A stretch of 64,000 bases of DNA from Kocuria massiliensis. GTDB taxonomy: Bacteria > Actinomycetota > Actinomycetes > Actinomycetales > Micrococcaceae. The DNA lies in the NCBI RefSeq assembly GCF_900169715.1, contig NZ_LT835160.1:434001-498000 (forward strand), read 5' to 3'. Of this stretch, positions 35,210-45,048 are shown piece after piece. Position 1 is the first letter of the stretch, and every line of letters starts with the position of its first letter. The translations under genes and the position numbers were made by a program. The notes under the pieces were generated by a model. The model saw nothing but the letters and a program-made list of their open reading frames with translations. It did not search any database and was not told where the DNA came from.

Positions 35210-36415
35210 ATGGCCGGAAATACCTTGACTCAGCGGGCACGGTCCGCGCGCAAAGAACTCACATCACGAGTTCGGCTAGGTATGTCGCGAGTTCGGGCCG
35301 GTTTCTTCCAGTCGGTTCAGATCACGGCGGCCGCGGTGGGTGCCTACTTCATTGCGGAGGCCCTCCTCGGCCATCACCAACCGCTCTTTGCTGCTACCGC
35401 CGCGATCGTTTCTCTCGGGTATGTCCGTGGCGGCAACCACATGCGCCGCATTTTGGAAGTGGCCATCGGCTGCACGCTCGGCATCGCCGTCGGCGACGGT
35501 CTCATGTATTTCCTCGGGCGAGGACCGCTCCAGGCCATCGCCGTTCTCCTCGTTTCCTTGTTATTGGCTCGATTCCTCGACAACGGGACCATCTTTTCGA
35601 CCCAGATGGGCCTGCAAGCCGTGCTCGTTGTGCTCCTTCCTCCCGCGATCGACGGCCCTTTCGCGCGAAGCTTCGACGCCGTCATCGGCGGCCTGTGTGC
35701 GCTGCTGATCATTGCCCTGGTCCCTCAGGACCCCCGGCGTCAGCCCAAGGACGAAATGATCCAATTGACGAGGGAATTCTCGCGAGTCCTTCGAGAGGCT
35801 TCGGAAGCGATCGGTCACTACGATGCGTCTCGGGCGTGGCATGCCTTGGCCCGTGCCCGCAAGACCCAACCGTTGCTCGATGCCATCGAATCCTCGCTCA
35901 CGACCAGCAAGTCCTTGGCCAGGGTCGCTCTGACCCGTCGTCAAGCACTCGACGACGTACGGGCCTACGAACGTGCCCTGCGAGGATTCGACTACTCCAT
36001 CCGAAACGCGCGGGTGCTGGTGCGACGCATCGCGAACGTCATCACCACGGTGCACCTACGAGACGAAGCGATCCACTCCCTCCACGACGTCCTCCTCGAA
36101 CTGTCCGAAGCCGTGGACGTTTTGGGGCTCTCCCTCCAGGCGCAGTCGGCGGATGCTCGGGACGCCATGCGCCGTAGGGCCCGGATTGACCTCAGCTCGA
36201 CCGCCTCAAAGCTCGACCCGCAAGCGATGGGGGTCCGGACCTATCAGGGTGAGGCTCTGGTCATGATGATTCGTTCCCTCACGGTAGATCTGCTCGTCCT
36301 CACCGGGATGGAGAATCAGGCCGCCAGCAAGGTTTTGGTGACGATTCATCAGGAGCTCACCGAGGCGATGGACGTGGTGGATCCGGAGGATACGCCGCAC
36401 CGCAAGAACTCTTAA
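35210..36415 (+). CDS. FUSC/aromatic-acid-exporter-like membrane protein
   Basis: Predicted 401 residues. A short basic N-terminus is followed by five or six membrane segments (about 35-180), then a cytoplasmic helical domain (about 190-395) rich in Arg and Glu. This is the architecture of the ArAE/FUSC family, proposed to export aromatic acids or related anions. It has a leaderless promoter and shares a putative PhoP box with the divergent pstS, which raises a link with phosphate stress; that is inference. Substrate unknown. Confidence 0.78.
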   Translation: MAGNTLTQRARSARKELTSRVRLGMSRVRAGFFQSVQITAAAVGAYFIAEALLGHHQPLFAATAAIVSLGYVRGGNHMRRILEVAIGCTLGIAVGDGLMYFLGRGPLQAIAVLLVSLLLARFLDNGTIFSTQMGLQAVLVVLLPPAIDGPFARSFDAVIGGLCALLIIALVPQDPRRQPKDEMIQLTREFSRVLREASEAIGHYDASRAWHALARARKTQPLLDAIESSLTTSKSLARVALTRRQALDDVRAYERALRGFDYSIRNARVLVRRIANVITTVHLRDEAIHSLHDVLLELSEAVDVLGLSLQAQSADARDAMRRRARIDLSSTASKLDPQAMGVRTYQGEALVMMIRSLTVDLLVLTGMENQAASKVLVTIHQELTEAMDVVDPEDTPHRKNS

Positions 36416-36433
36416 GTTGTCAGTGCCGGCCCG

Positions 36434-36439
36434 TACGAT
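36434..36439 (+). promoter_or_regulatory. Leaderless -10 box of radA
   Basis: TACGAT lies 6 bases before the radA ATG at 36446, with no ribosome binding site between. Confidence 0.45.
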
Positions 36440-36445
36440 GCTCGT

Positions 36446-37861
36446 ATGAGTCCCGCACGAAAAACCTCTCGCAATACCAACGCCTACCGATGCCGCGAAT
36501 GCGGCTGGACCACGGCCAAATGGGTCGGTCGCTGCGGGGAATGTCAGCAATGGGGCACCATCGAGGAGGCGGGCGGTCAGACCGTGGCGCGCACCGCCCC
36601 CGCCCGAACCGTCGAGACTCCAGCACGTCCCATCGCCGAGGTCGATGCTTCCGTCGCACAATTTGCCAGCACCGGAATCGAAGAATTCGATCGCGTGCTC
36701 GGTGGTGGGTTGGTGCCAGGTGCCGTGATTCTCATGGCCGGTGAGCCCGGCGTCGGTAAATCCACACTTCTGCTCGACGTCGCGGCGACTTTCGCGAGAG
36801 GCGAGCGTGCAGGGGCCGACACCGAGTCTCAGGGGCACGATGTCCTGTACGTGACCGGCGAGGAATCCTCCGCCCAGGTCAAGCTGCGGGCCGATCGCAT
36901 AGGCGCCGTCTCGGATACCTTGTACCTCGCGTCGGAAACCGACCTCGGGTCCGCGTTGGCCCACATCGAGGCCGTAGCCCCTCGCCTCCTGATCGTGGAC
37001 TCCGTGCAAACCCTCGCAAGCGCCGAGGTCGAAGGCTCGGCCGGAGGCGTCACCCAGGTCCGGGAGGTCTCCGCTTCGATCATCGCGGAGGCCAAAAAGC
37101 GCAACATGACCACGCTGTTGGTGGGGCACGTAACCAAGGAAGGCACCATCGCCGGCCCCCGGCTCCTGGAGCACCTGGTGGATGTCGTGTGTCAGTTCGA
37201 GGGGGATAAGAACTCCCGCATCCGCATGTTGCGGGCGGTCAAGAACCGCTTTGGTCCGACCGACGAAGTGGGTTGCTTCGATCTGGTCGAAGACGGCATC
37301 TCCGGAGTCTCGGATCCCTCAGGATTATTCGTCTCCCGCACGGCCCACCCCGTGGCGGGCACGTGTTTGACGGTCACGATGGAAGGCCGGCGTCCCTTGC
37401 TCGCCGAAGTTCAGGCCTTGCTCGACGAGTCCTCGACGGCTCAGCCCAGGCGTGCCACGGCAGGGCTCGACTCCGCGCGGACCGCGATGCTCCTGGCGGT
37501 GCTTCAGCGTCGCGCCGGATTCAACGTCGGCAAACTCGATTGCTACCTCTCGACGGTCGGAGGTGTCAGACTCACCGAACCGGCGGCAGACCTCGCGACG
37601 GTCATGGCCCTCGCCTCGGCGGCGGAAGACCGCCCACTCCCCCGAAAGCTCGCCGTCTTTGGCGAGGTCGGTCTGGCGGGCGAGGTTCGAGCGGTCCCCG
37701 GGATCCGCCAGCGCATCGCTGAAGTTGCCCGGTTGGGCTTCACCCACGTCATGGTTCCCGCCTCCCCCGCTGGCGTGGACGGCATTCCCGAGGGCGTGCA
37801 TGTCAAAGAGGTCTCGTCCGTCGTCGAGGCCGTGGACACGCTTTTCCCGGGGCGCTCGTGA
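36446..37861 (+). CDS. radA: DNA repair protein RadA (Sms)
   Basis: Predicted 471-residue RecA-like helicase that drives branch migration of recombination intermediates. Zinc finger Cys16-x2-Cys19-x10-Cys30-x2-Cys33; Walker A GEPGVGKST (99-107); Walker B LLIVDS; the RadA-specific KNRFG motif near residue 265; and a C-terminal Lon-like domain (about 305-471) including FGEVGLAGEVR. It is followed 43 bases later by disA, a conserved pairing in Actinobacteria and Bacilli. Confidence 0.96.
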   Translation: MSPARKTSRNTNAYRCRECGWTTAKWVGRCGECQQWGTIEEAGGQTVARTAPARTVETPARPIAEVDASVAQFASTGIEEFDRVLGGGLVPGAVILMAGEPGVGKSTLLLDVAATFARGERAGADTESQGHDVLYVTGEESSAQVKLRADRIGAVSDTLYLASETDLGSALAHIEAVAPRLLIVDSVQTLASAEVEGSAGGVTQVREVSASIIAEAKKRNMTTLLVGHVTKEGTIAGPRLLEHLVDVVCQFEGDKNSRIRMLRAVKNRFGPTDEVGCFDLVEDGISGVSDPSGLFVSRTAHPVAGTCLTVTMEGRRPLLAEVQALLDESSTAQPRRATAGLDSARTAMLLAVLQRRAGFNVGKLDCYLSTVGGVRLTEPAADLATVMALASAAEDRPLPRKLAVFGEVGLAGEVRAVPGIRQRIAEVARLGFTHVMVPASPAGVDGIPEGVHVKEVSSVVEAVDTLFPGRS

Positions 37862-37891
37862 TCCTCACCGTGCACCGTCGATTTCACACGT

Positions 37892-37897
37892 TAGGCT
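37892..37897 (+). promoter_or_regulatory. Leaderless -10 box of disA
   Basis: TAGGCT lies 7 bases before the GTG at 37905, the same spacing and hexamer seen at lysS. It supports 37905 over the in-frame GTG at 37899. Confidence 0.5.
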
Positions 37898-37904
37898 GGT
37901 GAAC

Positions 37905-38975
37905 GTGCCTACCTCCCGCAAAAACCAACTCAAGAAGACTCTGGCTTTGCTCGCGCCAGGAACACAGTTGCGCGACGGTCTTGACCGGATTCTTCAGGGC
38001 CGAACCGGAGCGCTCATCGTGCTTGGCGCCGGTGAGGCCGTCACCTCGATCGCCAGCGGTGGGTTTGTGATCAACACCGAATTTTCGGGGACCGGCCTGC
38101 GGGAGCTGGCCAAGATGGACGGCGCGATCATCTGCAACAAAGAGGTGACCACGATCCACCAAGCGGGCGTCCAGCTGATGCCCGACCCGGAGATCACCAC
38201 CACCGAATCCGGAACCCGTCATCGCACCGCAGAACGCGTTGCGAAGCAAACGGGCTGCCCGGTCATTTCGGTCTCCAAATCGATGAGCGTGATCACCATT
38301 TATGCCGACGGCCAGAGGTATCCCCTGGAAAATTCCCAGGAGATCATGGCCCGCGCCAACCAGGCGATTCAGACCCTGGAGCGATACACAGTTCGCCTCG
38401 AACAAGAACTCTCCAACCTCTCGGCCCTCGAAATCGAGTCTGCCGTGACCGTCCGGAACGTGGCTCTGACGCTGCAACGGCTCGAACTCGTCCGTCGCAT
38501 TTCGGAGGAGATCGGGGACAGCGTCGTCGAACTCGGCGATCAGGGGCGCATGGTGGCGATGCAGCTGGAAGAGCTCGTGCTCAACCAGCCGACGACGGAA
38601 CTCGTGTTCCGGGACTATCTCCCCGATTCGGCCAACCCCAAGGTGATCCGACGCGCGCAGAAAAGCCTCGCCGAGCTCTCCCCCGTGGAACTCGCCGACC
38701 CCGTGGCCGTCGCCCGCGCCGTCGGGCTGCCTGGCGGAGCAGACTTGGACTACACGCTGCACCCGTGCGGGTACCGGCTCCTCAATGGCGTGAAGTCGAT
38801 CCCGCGAAGCGTCGCCGAGCGTCTGGTGGAGAGGTTCAACGGCCTCCAAACCTTGATGGCCGCCAACCTGGAAGACCTCCGCAGCGTGGAAGGCATCGGG
38901 GAATACCGGGCGCGCAGCATTCGCGAATCCCTCGCCCGCATGGCCGAATCCAGCCTGTTAGACCGGTTCATGTAA
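37905..38975 (+). CDS. disA: DNA integrity scanning protein DisA (diadenylate cyclase)
   Basis: Predicted 356-residue octameric enzyme making cyclic di-AMP from two ATP. The DAC domain motifs are intact: DGA (72-74, in AKMDGAIICN) and RHRTAER (105-111), with GTGLRELA before. A helical linker leads to the C-terminal helix-hairpin-helix domain (about 290-356, SVEGIGEYRARSI) that senses branched DNA and halts synthesis. It is directly downstream of radA, whose product inhibits DisA in other bacteria. Confidence 0.96.
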   Translation: MPTSRKNQLKKTLALLAPGTQLRDGLDRILQGRTGALIVLGAGEAVTSIASGGFVINTEFSGTGLRELAKMDGAIICNKEVTTIHQAGVQLMPDPEITTTESGTRHRTAERVAKQTGCPVISVSKSMSVITIYADGQRYPLENSQEIMARANQAIQTLERYTVRLEQELSNLSALEIESAVTVRNVALTLQRLELVRRISEEIGDSVVELGDQGRMVAMQLEELVLNQPTTELVFRDYLPDSANPKVIRRAQKSLAELSPVELADPVAVARAVGLPGGADLDYTLHPCGYRLLNGVKSIPRSVAERLVERFNGLQTLMAANLEDLRSVEGIGEYRARSIRESLARMAESSLLDRFM

Positions 38976-39030
38976 CCGTCGGCGCCCTGAGCTCTCCGCC
39001 AGAACACTGAGGTCGTCGGCACAATTCGCA

Positions 39031-39066
39031 CAGAGCCCCCGGAAGGTGATCCTTCCGGGGGCTCTG
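39031..39066. terminator. Bidirectional terminator
   Basis: A perfect 16-base-pair stem (CAGAGCCCCCGGAAGG at 39031-39046 with 39051-39066, 4-base loop TGAT) separates the convergent disA and the Ser-rich membrane protein gene. Confidence 0.88.
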
Positions 39067-39099
39067 CGGTCAGCGGTTCCTGCTCGGGGCGACTAGCGC

Positions 39100-39918
39100 C
39101 TACTGAATGACTATCGGTTGGCGTTCGCTCGGAACCCCATTCACGGAAACCGTCAGCCAGTAGTAGCCCGGCTGAACGGACTGGGATGCAGCTCCACAAC
39201 CGACACTGTTAATGGTGCGGTCCCAGGACTGAGAGGTCGTTTCACTGGCACCCGGCTGGATGGTGGCTTCCTTCGGTGCGGTGGCTGGCCCGCAATTATT
39301 GGTCGAGTAGACGTCGGCGGGGCCGGAAGTGATGTCGTAGGTGACCTTGGCTGAGCTGAGGTCCATCGTGCACGGGTTCTGCGCGGTGTTCTTGACGGTC
39401 GCCGTCATAACCGGGTTCTCCCCCGGACCAAAGGTCTTCTTATCCACGGCGGCCTGAACCTGAATGTTCGAACCGCAGGCCTCAACCTTGGCGGGTTCGC
39501 TGGGCTTCGGTGCCGGCGCGGCCTCGGCGGATGACTCGCTCGGTGATGGCGAAGCCGTGTCAGACGGTGAGGCGGAGCCGGAAGCAGAGGGTTGGTTCGA
39601 GCCGCTGGGCGACCCACTGGGCGAGGCAGAAGCAGAGGCAGAGGCAGATCCGCTCGCGGAGGCCGACGAGGTAGGCCGTGCGCTGAAGCTCGCAAAATTA
39701 TCGGTCGCCGACGAGGACGAGCTCGAGGCCCCGCCACCACCGAGACTCGCGGCAACTTTGCCGATGGCAAAGACGACGGCCCACACCACCAGGATGATGA
39801 CCAAAAGGGCCAGGATCACCGCAATGATTCGGCGACGGCGATATACCTCGGGTGCCTCGCGCTGGTAACCGCTCTCCTCGTATTCCCCATCCTGCATGGG
39901 GTCTTCATACTCTGCCAT
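39100..39918 (-). CDS. Membrane-anchored extracellular protein with Ser/Pro/Ala linker (BsuPI-like domain)
   Basis: Predicted 272 residues. A charged cytoplasmic tail (1-38), one membrane segment (about 39-63), a long low-complexity Ser/Ala/Gly/Pro linker (about 70-150) and a C-terminal beta domain (about 155-272) with strands IQVQAAVDKKTF, NPVMTATVKNT and YYWLTVSVNG and four cysteines. The domain resembles the small BsuPI/transglutaminase-associated immunoglobulin-like fold in pattern; function unknown. The ATG at 39918 is chosen because TAGCCT lies 7 bases upstream (leaderless promoter). Confidence 0.72.
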   Translation of the reverse strand: MAEYEDPMQDGEYEESGYQREAPEVYRRRRIIAVILALLVIILVVWAVVFAIGKVAASLGGGGASSSSSSATDNFASFSARPTSSASASGSASASASASPSGSPSGSNQPSASGSASPSDTASPSPSESSAEAAPAPKPSEPAKVEACGSNIQVQAAVDKKTFGPGENPVMTATVKNTAQNPCTMDLSSAKVTYDITSGPADVYSTNNCGPATAPKEATIQPGASETTSQSWDRTINSVGCGAASQSVQPGYYWLTVSVNGVPSERQPIVIQ

Positions 39919-39925
39919 GTGTCTA

Positions 39926-39931
39926 AGGCTA
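39926..39931 (-). promoter_or_regulatory. Leaderless -10 box of the Ser-rich membrane protein gene
   Basis: TAGCCT on the minus strand, 7 bases before the ATG at 39918. Confidence 0.45.
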
Positions 39932-39985
39932 CTAAAACAATTTCCCAACTCAGCGCACGAAACGAGCCACTACAGTGGTCACGTC

Positions 39986-40993
39986 ATGAATTATTCGACT
40001 CCAGCGAGCACCACGCCTTCCCGCGGCCTCAGGCAACCGGTTTCAGAGCCCTCGCTCCCCTCTCCGGAGCGGCTCCAGCGACTCCATCACGACGTCGTGC
40101 GCTGGTATGCCGAACACGCGCGGGAGCTGCCGTGGAGGAGTCCGGACCGCACGCCATGGCAGGTCATGGTCAGCGAGTTCATGCTCCAGCAAACCCCGGT
40201 AATCCGTGTGCTCCCCCGGTGGCACGAGTGGATGCGCCTGTGGCCAGAGCCCGCCGACCTTGCCCGCGCCTCGACCGGCGAAGCGGTCCGTCAGTGGGGT
40301 CGCCTCGGGTACCCACGCCGTGCCCTGCGATTGCACGCCGCGGCCGTGGCCATAACGGAGAAACATGACGGGCAGGTTCCGGAAAGCTACGACGACCTGC
40401 TGGCCCTTCCCGGCGTCGGCTCGTACACCGCCGCGGCCATTTCGGTCTTCGCTTTCGGTCACCGCCAAACGGTGATCGATACCAATATCCGCAGGGTCCA
40501 TGCCCGGGCCGTCACCGGTAAGGCGTTGCCGTCGAAGTCTTTGACGGCCGCGGAATCTCGCCTCGCGGATGCGCTCATGCCGGAGGACGACGACGCCGCG
40601 GTCGCGTGGAATTCCGCCGTCATGGAGCTGGGAGCGTTGGTGTGCACGGCTCGAGCGCCCCGGTGCGATGAATGCCCCATTCTCCACGATTGCGCGTGGG
40701 TGGCCGCGGGACGTCCCGAACCGGAGTACGTTCCCCGAGGTCAGTCCTGGAAAGGAACGGACCGGCAGGCGCGCGGAGCGGTGATGGCCGTGTTGCGACA
40801 GGCGGAGCGCCCCGTCCCGCAAGAATCCCTGCTCAGCCCCACGGACGCCACCCCGAACGTACCCGAGAAGCCTCTGGCGGCCCTCCGGGACCTTGGGTCG
40901 AGTCGTGAACAACTTGAGCGTTGCATCGATGGCCTCGTGAAGGACGGCCTCGCACACCGCGACTCCGACGGCGCGTTGTCGCTTCCTCGATAG
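39986..40993 (+). CDS. mutY: Adenine DNA glycosylase MutY
   Basis: Predicted 335-residue base-excision enzyme removing adenine opposite 8-oxoguanine. Catalytic Glu64 (SEFMLQQT), helix-hairpin-helix LPGVGSYTA (141-149), catalytic Asp165 (VIDTNIRR) and an iron-sulfur cluster Cys220-x6-Cys227-x2-Cys230-x5-Cys236. The C-terminal 90 residues lack an obvious NUDIX-like 8-oxoG recognition domain of E. coli MutY and instead look like a short winged helix (RQAERPVPQESLL), common in actinobacterial members. The ATG at 39986 has TACAGT 9 bases upstream. Confidence 0.94.
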   Translation: MNYSTPASTTPSRGLRQPVSEPSLPSPERLQRLHHDVVRWYAEHARELPWRSPDRTPWQVMVSEFMLQQTPVIRVLPRWHEWMRLWPEPADLARASTGEAVRQWGRLGYPRRALRLHAAAVAITEKHDGQVPESYDDLLALPGVGSYTAAAISVFAFGHRQTVIDTNIRRVHARAVTGKALPSKSLTAAESRLADALMPEDDDAAVAWNSAVMELGALVCTARAPRCDECPILHDCAWVAAGRPEPEYVPRGQSWKGTDRQARGAVMAVLRQAERPVPQESLLSPTDATPNVPEKPLAALRDLGSSREQLERCIDGLVKDGLAHRDSDGALSLPR

Positions 40994-41008
40994 CGGTTCT
41001 CGGCCTCG

Positions 41009-41536
41009 CTACGCCGTAAGAAACCGAATCATGCGGGTGTTCCCCAAAGTATTGGGCTTAACCCGTGCGAGATCGAGGAATTCGGCGACACCTTGGTCAT
41101 GAGAGCGCAACAGTTCGGCGAACACGTCAGGGTCGATCGTCTCCTGATGGGTCATGACCTCAAAGCCCATCCGGCGGAAGAATTCGACCTCGAAGGTGAG
41201 GCAAAAGACGCGGGTCACCCCGATCGTCTGAGCCCGCTCAAGGAGCGCCTCGACCAGCATGCGCCCCACGCCCCGCCCTCGGGCTTCCGACGACGCAGCG
41301 AGGGTGCGAACCTCTCCGAGGTCTTCCCACAAGATGTGGAGGGCCCCGCAACCCAAGAGTCTGCGATTGCCGCCCGATTCGTCGGTCTCCTCGACCACCA
41401 GGAATTCTTGGATGGCCTCGAAATAGTCCACGGCCTCCTTGGCGATGAGGGCTCCGGAATCCACGTACGGCTGCACCAGCCGGCGAATCTCGGTCACATC
41501 GGTGGTTCGGGCGGGGCGCAGCGTCAGGGTCGTCAT
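41009..41536 (-). CDS. argA: GNAT N-acetyltransferase, ArgA-like (amino-acid N-acetyltransferase)
   Basis: Predicted 175-residue acyltransferase. The acetyl-CoA loop reads EARGRGVGRMLVEALL (R/Q-x-x-G-x-G/A), with VRTLAASSE strand before and FFRRMGFE after, as in the small actinobacterial ArgA (Rv2747-like) that acetylates glutamate for arginine synthesis. No arginine gene is nearby, so the substrate is not proven. The ATG at 41536 has TAAACT 8 bases upstream. Confidence 0.75.
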   Translation of the reverse strand: MTTLTLRPARTTDVTEIRRLVQPYVDSGALIAKEAVDYFEAIQEFLVVEETDESGGNRRLLGCGALHILWEDLGEVRTLAASSEARGRGVGRMLVEALLERAQTIGVTRVFCLTFEVEFFRRMGFEVMTHQETIDPDVFAELLRSHDQGVAEFLDLARVKPNTLGNTRMIRFLTA

Positions 41537-41544
41537 GGGCGTCG

Positions 41545-41550
41545 AGTTTA
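41545..41550 (-). promoter_or_regulatory. Leaderless -10 box of the ArgA-like gene
   Basis: TAAACT on the minus strand, 8 bases before the ATG at 41536; no ribosome binding site. Confidence 0.4.
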
Positions 41551-41609
41551 CGCCTCCCCTAGTGGCGGGTGAACGTCGTCGCCCTGTACGCACAGGTTGT
41601 TAACGACGT

Positions 41610-41640
41610 CGGGGCCGGCCCTGAGAAGGGCCGGCCCCGA
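41610..41640. terminator. Hairpin terminator of clpC
   Basis: A perfect 13-base-pair GC-rich stem (TCGGGGCCGGCCCT to its complement, 41610-41640, loop GAGA) lies 43 bases after the clpC stop. Confidence 0.7.
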
Positions 41641-41682
41641 AGGATGCGGCGTCACCGGTTGACCGGCGACCTCCGCTTGAGG

Positions 41683-44295
41683 TTACGCCGTCGCAGATCC
41701 TGCCGCGCCGCCGCTACCGCCGCCGTCGTAACGGGGAGGGGTCGACGGGCGGGAGACCTGCTGGGTGTCCGGGTTCGAATCGGTCGATTCCGAGTCCCCG
41801 TAGTCGAATCCGTCGTCGGAGAGTTCAGACATCTTCTGCGACGAGAACGTGAAGGTCGCGTCGTCGCCTTCGCCCTCGACATCCACCGTGATCTTCTCGC
41901 CGGACGTGATCTCGCTGTAGAGAATCTTCTCCGAGAGCTGGTCCTCGATCTCGCGCTGCATCGTCCGACGCAACGGGCGGGCACCCATCGCGGGATCGTA
42001 GCCGCGCTCACCGATCAGCTTCTTGGCGGCGTCGGTCAGCTCGATGGACATGTCCTTCTCGCGCAACCGCTCGGCCAAACGGGCCACGAACAGGTCCACG
42101 ATCTGGATGATCTCTTCCTCGGAGAGCTGCGGGAAGACGATGATGTCATCCACGCGGTTCAGGAACTCGGGGCGGAAGTGCTCCTTGAGCTCTTCCTGCA
42201 CCTTGGCCTGCATGCGCTCGTAGTTGGTCGTCGGATCCTCATGGGACTGGAATCCCACGGGGACGCGGCGGGAGATGTCCTTGGTGCCGAGGTTGGTCGT
42301 CATGATGATGACGGTGTTCTTGAAGTCCACGACGCGGCCCTGAGAGTCGGTCAAGCGACCGTCCTCGAGGATCTGCAACAGCGAGTTGAACAGGTCCGCG
42401 TGGGCTTTCTCGACCTCGTCGAACAGAACCACGGAGAACGGCTTGCGGCGCACCTTCTCGGTGAGCTGGCCGCCCTCTTCGTAGCCCACGTATCCGGGAG
42501 GAGCACCGAAGAGTCGCGACACCGTGTGCTTCTCCTGGTACTCGGACATGTCCAAGGTGATCAGGGCGTCGTCGTCGCCGAACAAGAATTCCGCGAGGGC
42601 CTTGGCGAGCTCGGTCTTACCGACGCCGGTGGGGCCGGCAAAGATGAACGAACCACCGGGACGGCGGGGATCCTTGAGCCCAGCGCGGGTACGGCGGATC
42701 GAGCGGGACAGAGCCTTGATGGCGTTGTCCTGGCCGATGACGCGGCGGTGAAGCTCCGACTCCATGTTGAGGAGGCGGCCGGATTCTTCGTCCGTGAGCT
42801 TGTACACCGGCACACCGGTGGCCGCGGCGAGCACCTCGGAGATGACGTCGGGAGTGACCTCGCCCATGGCGGAGTCGCTCTCCTTCCACTTCTCTTCCTG
42901 CTCGTCCTTCTCCGCGATGAGCTTCTGCTCCTTGTCACGCAGGGAGGCGGCCTTTTCGAAGTCCTGCCCGTCGATCGCGGCCTCCTTTTGGGAACGCAAT
43001 TTGGCGATGCGTTCCTCGAGATCGCGGATCTCGGGCGGGGCGGTGAGGCGCTTGATGCGCAGTCGAGCGCCCGCCTCGTCGATCATGTCGATGGCCTTAT
43101 CCGGCAAGAAACGATCCGAAATGTACCGAGCGGAAAGGCTCACGGCGGCTTCCAGAGCTTCGTCCGAAATGGTCACGCGGTGATGCGCCTCGTACTTGTC
43201 GCGCAATCCCTTGAGGATCTGGACGGAGTGAGCTTGAGAGGGTTCGTCCACCTGGATGGGCTGGAAACGACGTTCCAGCGCGGCGTCCTTCTCAATGTGC
43301 TTGCGGTACTCATCGAGCGTGGTGGCGCCGATGGTCTGCAATTCGCCACGAGCCAGCATGGGCTTGAGGATCGAGGCGGCGTCGATGGCGCCTTCCGCGG
43401 CACCCGCGCCGACGAGCGTGTGGATCTCGTCGATGAACAGAATGATGTCACCGCGGGTGCGGATCTCCTTGAGGACTTTCTTGAGGCGTTCCTCAAAATC
43501 ACCGCGGTACCGGGACCCAGCGACGAGGGATCCGAGGTCCAGCGTGTAGAGGTGCTTGTCCTTGAGCGTTTCCGGAACATCGCCGCGCACAATCGCCTGA
43601 GCCAAACCTTCGACGACGGCGGTCTTACCGACGCCGGGCTCACCGATGAGCACGGGGTTGTTCTTGGTGCGACGAGACAGAACCTGCATGACGCGCTCCA
43701 TCTCCTGGAAACGGCCAATCACAGGGTCCAACTTGTTTTCGCGGGCCTGTGCGGTCAGGTTGGTGCCGAACTGGTCCAAAACGGCCGAGCCTGCCGGAAC
43801 CCCGTCCTTGCCTCCGGCACCCACGCCCGCGGTCTCCTTGGAGTCGCCCGAGCCGCCCTGATATCCCGAGATCATGTCGATCACGGTCTGGCGGACGCGA
43901 GAGGGCTCTGCGCCGAGCTTCGAGAGAACCTGCGAGGCCACGCCCTCTCCGGCCCGAATGAGGCCGAGCAAGATGTGTTCGGTACCGATGTAGTTGTGTC
44001 CGAGCTGAAGCGCTTCACGCAGTGAGAGCTCGAGGACCTTTTTAGCGCGAGGTGTGAAGGGGATATGCCCGCTGGGAGCCTGCTGGCCAGGCCCGATGAT
44101 GTCTTGCACCTGCTCACGGACGGAAGAAAGGGTCACGCCCATGGATTCCAACGCCTTGGCGGCGATGCCTTCACCTTCATGGATCAGACCCAGCAACAGA
44201 TGCTCTGTGCCGATGTAATTGTGGTTGAGCATGCGGGCCTCTTCTTGAGCCAGCACCACAACACGCCGTGCGCGGTCCGTAAACCGTTCAAACAT
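41683..44295 (-). CDS. clpC: ATP-dependent Clp protease ATPase subunit ClpC
   Basis: Predicted 870-residue AAA+ unfoldase that feeds substrates to ClpP. Two Clp N repeats (about 1-150) with the FERFTDRAR start, first AAA module with Walker [11 protein letters not shown] and IDEIHTL, a ClpC M-domain with a UVR motif ([15 protein letters not shown]), second AAA module with [10 protein letters not shown], and a Ser/Gly-rich C-terminal tail. The ATG at 44295 follows AAGGAGAT. An uninterrupted antisense frame opposite it is only a GC-bias shadow. Length fits mycobacterial and micrococcal ClpC. Confidence 0.97.
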   Translation of the reverse strand: MFERFTDRARRVVVLAQEEARMLNHNYIGTEHLLLGLIHEGEGIAAKALESMGVTLSSVREQVQDIIGPGQQAPSGHIPFTPRAKKVLELSLREALQLGHNYIGTEHILLGLIRAGEGVASQVLSKLGAEPSRVRQTVIDMISGYQGGSGDSKETAGVGAGGKDGVPAGSAVLDQFGTNLTAQARENKLDPVIGRFQEMERVMQVLSRRTKNNPVLIGEPGVGKTAVVEGLAQAIVRGDVPETLKDKHLYTLDLGSLVAGSRYRGDFEERLKKVLKEIRTRGDIILFIDEIHTLVGAGAAEGAIDAASILKPMLARGELQTIGATTLDEYRKHIEKDAALERRFQPIQVDEPSQAHSVQILKGLRDKYEAHHRVTISDEALEAAVSLSARYISDRFLPDKAIDMIDEAGARLRIKRLTAPPEIRDLEERIAKLRSQKEAAIDGQDFEKAASLRDKEQKLIAEKDEQEEKWKESDSAMGEVTPDVISEVLAAATGVPVYKLTDEESGRLLNMESELHRRVIGQDNAIKALSRSIRRTRAGLKDPRRPGGSFIFAGPTGVGKTELAKALAEFLFGDDDALITLDMSEYQEKHTVSRLFGAPPGYVGYEEGGQLTEKVRRKPFSVVLFDEVEKAHADLFNSLLQILEDGRLTDSQGRVVDFKNTVIIMTTNLGTKDISRRVPVGFQSHEDPTTNYERMQAKVQEELKEHFRPEFLNRVDDIIVFPQLSEEEIIQIVDLFVARLAERLREKDMSIELTDAAKKLIGERGYDPAMGARPLRRTMQREIEDQLSEKILYSEITSGEKITVDVEGEGDDATFTFSSQKMSELSDDGFDYGDSESTDSNPDTQQVSRPSTPPRYDGGGSGGAAGSATA

Positions 44296-44382
44296 AGGTG
44301 ATCTCCTTGTACGTCTTTGACTCGATGCTACGCAGAGAAAATCCCTGATCCTGAGCTGTTCGCCAGCGGCGAGACGACATAA

Positions 44383-44423
44383 AGCTCAGGGCGGAAAATG
44401 CGTCTGCATTTCCGCCCTGAGCT
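44383..44423 (-). terminator. Hairpin terminator of lsr2
   Basis: AGCTCAGGGCGGAAA (from 44383) pairs with TTTCCGCCCTGAGCT (to 44423), about 18 pairs with one bulge, 70 bases after the lsr2 stop. Confidence 0.7.
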
Positions 44424-44493
44424 GGAAAATTACCTCTCAAGCAACTCCTCATCGGAGAAGATTCGTCGCCTCAGGCAATTTCTCGTAAATGAC

Positions 44494-44838
44494 TTAGGAG
44501 TCCTTCTTACGTGCCGCGTAGTACGCGTCCTGAATCTCCTGGTGAATGCGGCCGCGGTCGGAAACGTTGTAACCGTTGTCCTTGGCCCACTTACGGATCA
44601 ACGCGGTCTCAGGGTTACGAACCTGACCCGAGCCCTTGGCCGACGTGCGAGCGGCGGTACGAGCCTGCACGCGCCGAGCCTTGGCGGCGTAAGGACGGAT
44701 CGCGTCCCGGAGCTTTGCGGCGTTCTCGGAGGTGAGGTCAATTTCGTACTGACCGCCATCCAGACCAAAGCGAACCGTCTCGTCTGCCGAGCCGCCCTCG
44801 AGGTCATCTTCCAGAATGATCTTTACTTTCTGAGCCAT
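44494..44838 (-). CDS. lsr2: Nucleoid-associated xenogeneic silencer Lsr2
   Basis: Predicted 114-residue H-NS-like protein that coats AT-rich DNA. The N-terminal dimerisation domain (1-50) starts MAQKVKIILEDDL with strand GGQYEIDLT; the C-terminal DNA-binding domain (about 77-114) has IRKWAKDNGYNVSDRGRI with the AT-hook-like R95-G-R97. The ATG at 44838 follows GAGGAG. It is monocistronic between clpC and lysS. The more AT-rich stretches in this window (13300-13870, 60500-61850) would be natural targets. Confidence 0.96.
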   Translation of the reverse strand: MAQKVKIILEDDLEGGSADETVRFGLDGGQYEIDLTSENAAKLRDAIRPYAAKARRVQARTAARTSAKGSGQVRNPETALIRKWAKDNGYNVSDRGRIHQEIQDAYYAARKKDS

Positions 44839-45048
44839 GAATGTCTCCTCAATCCTTGTGAGCATCCGGCCGGCGCGGATTTGCGTTCTCGACCGTAAAA
44901 ACGATGAGCGATGCCAGTGTCCCCAACACTCGAATCGCGACACTAAAGCCAATGTGACTTTTTATTCGTATGAGTCACAGGTTATCAATCAAAAGAAGAA
45001 ATTCACAGTCGAATCCGCAGGATCAGCAATGTACTTCCTGGGAATTAC

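Noticed and set aside
41569-44025. An 818-codon open frame on the plus strand opposite clpC
   Set aside because: It mirrors clpC codon phase, has no family motif or ribosome binding site, and is the usual antisense shadow of high-GC genes.
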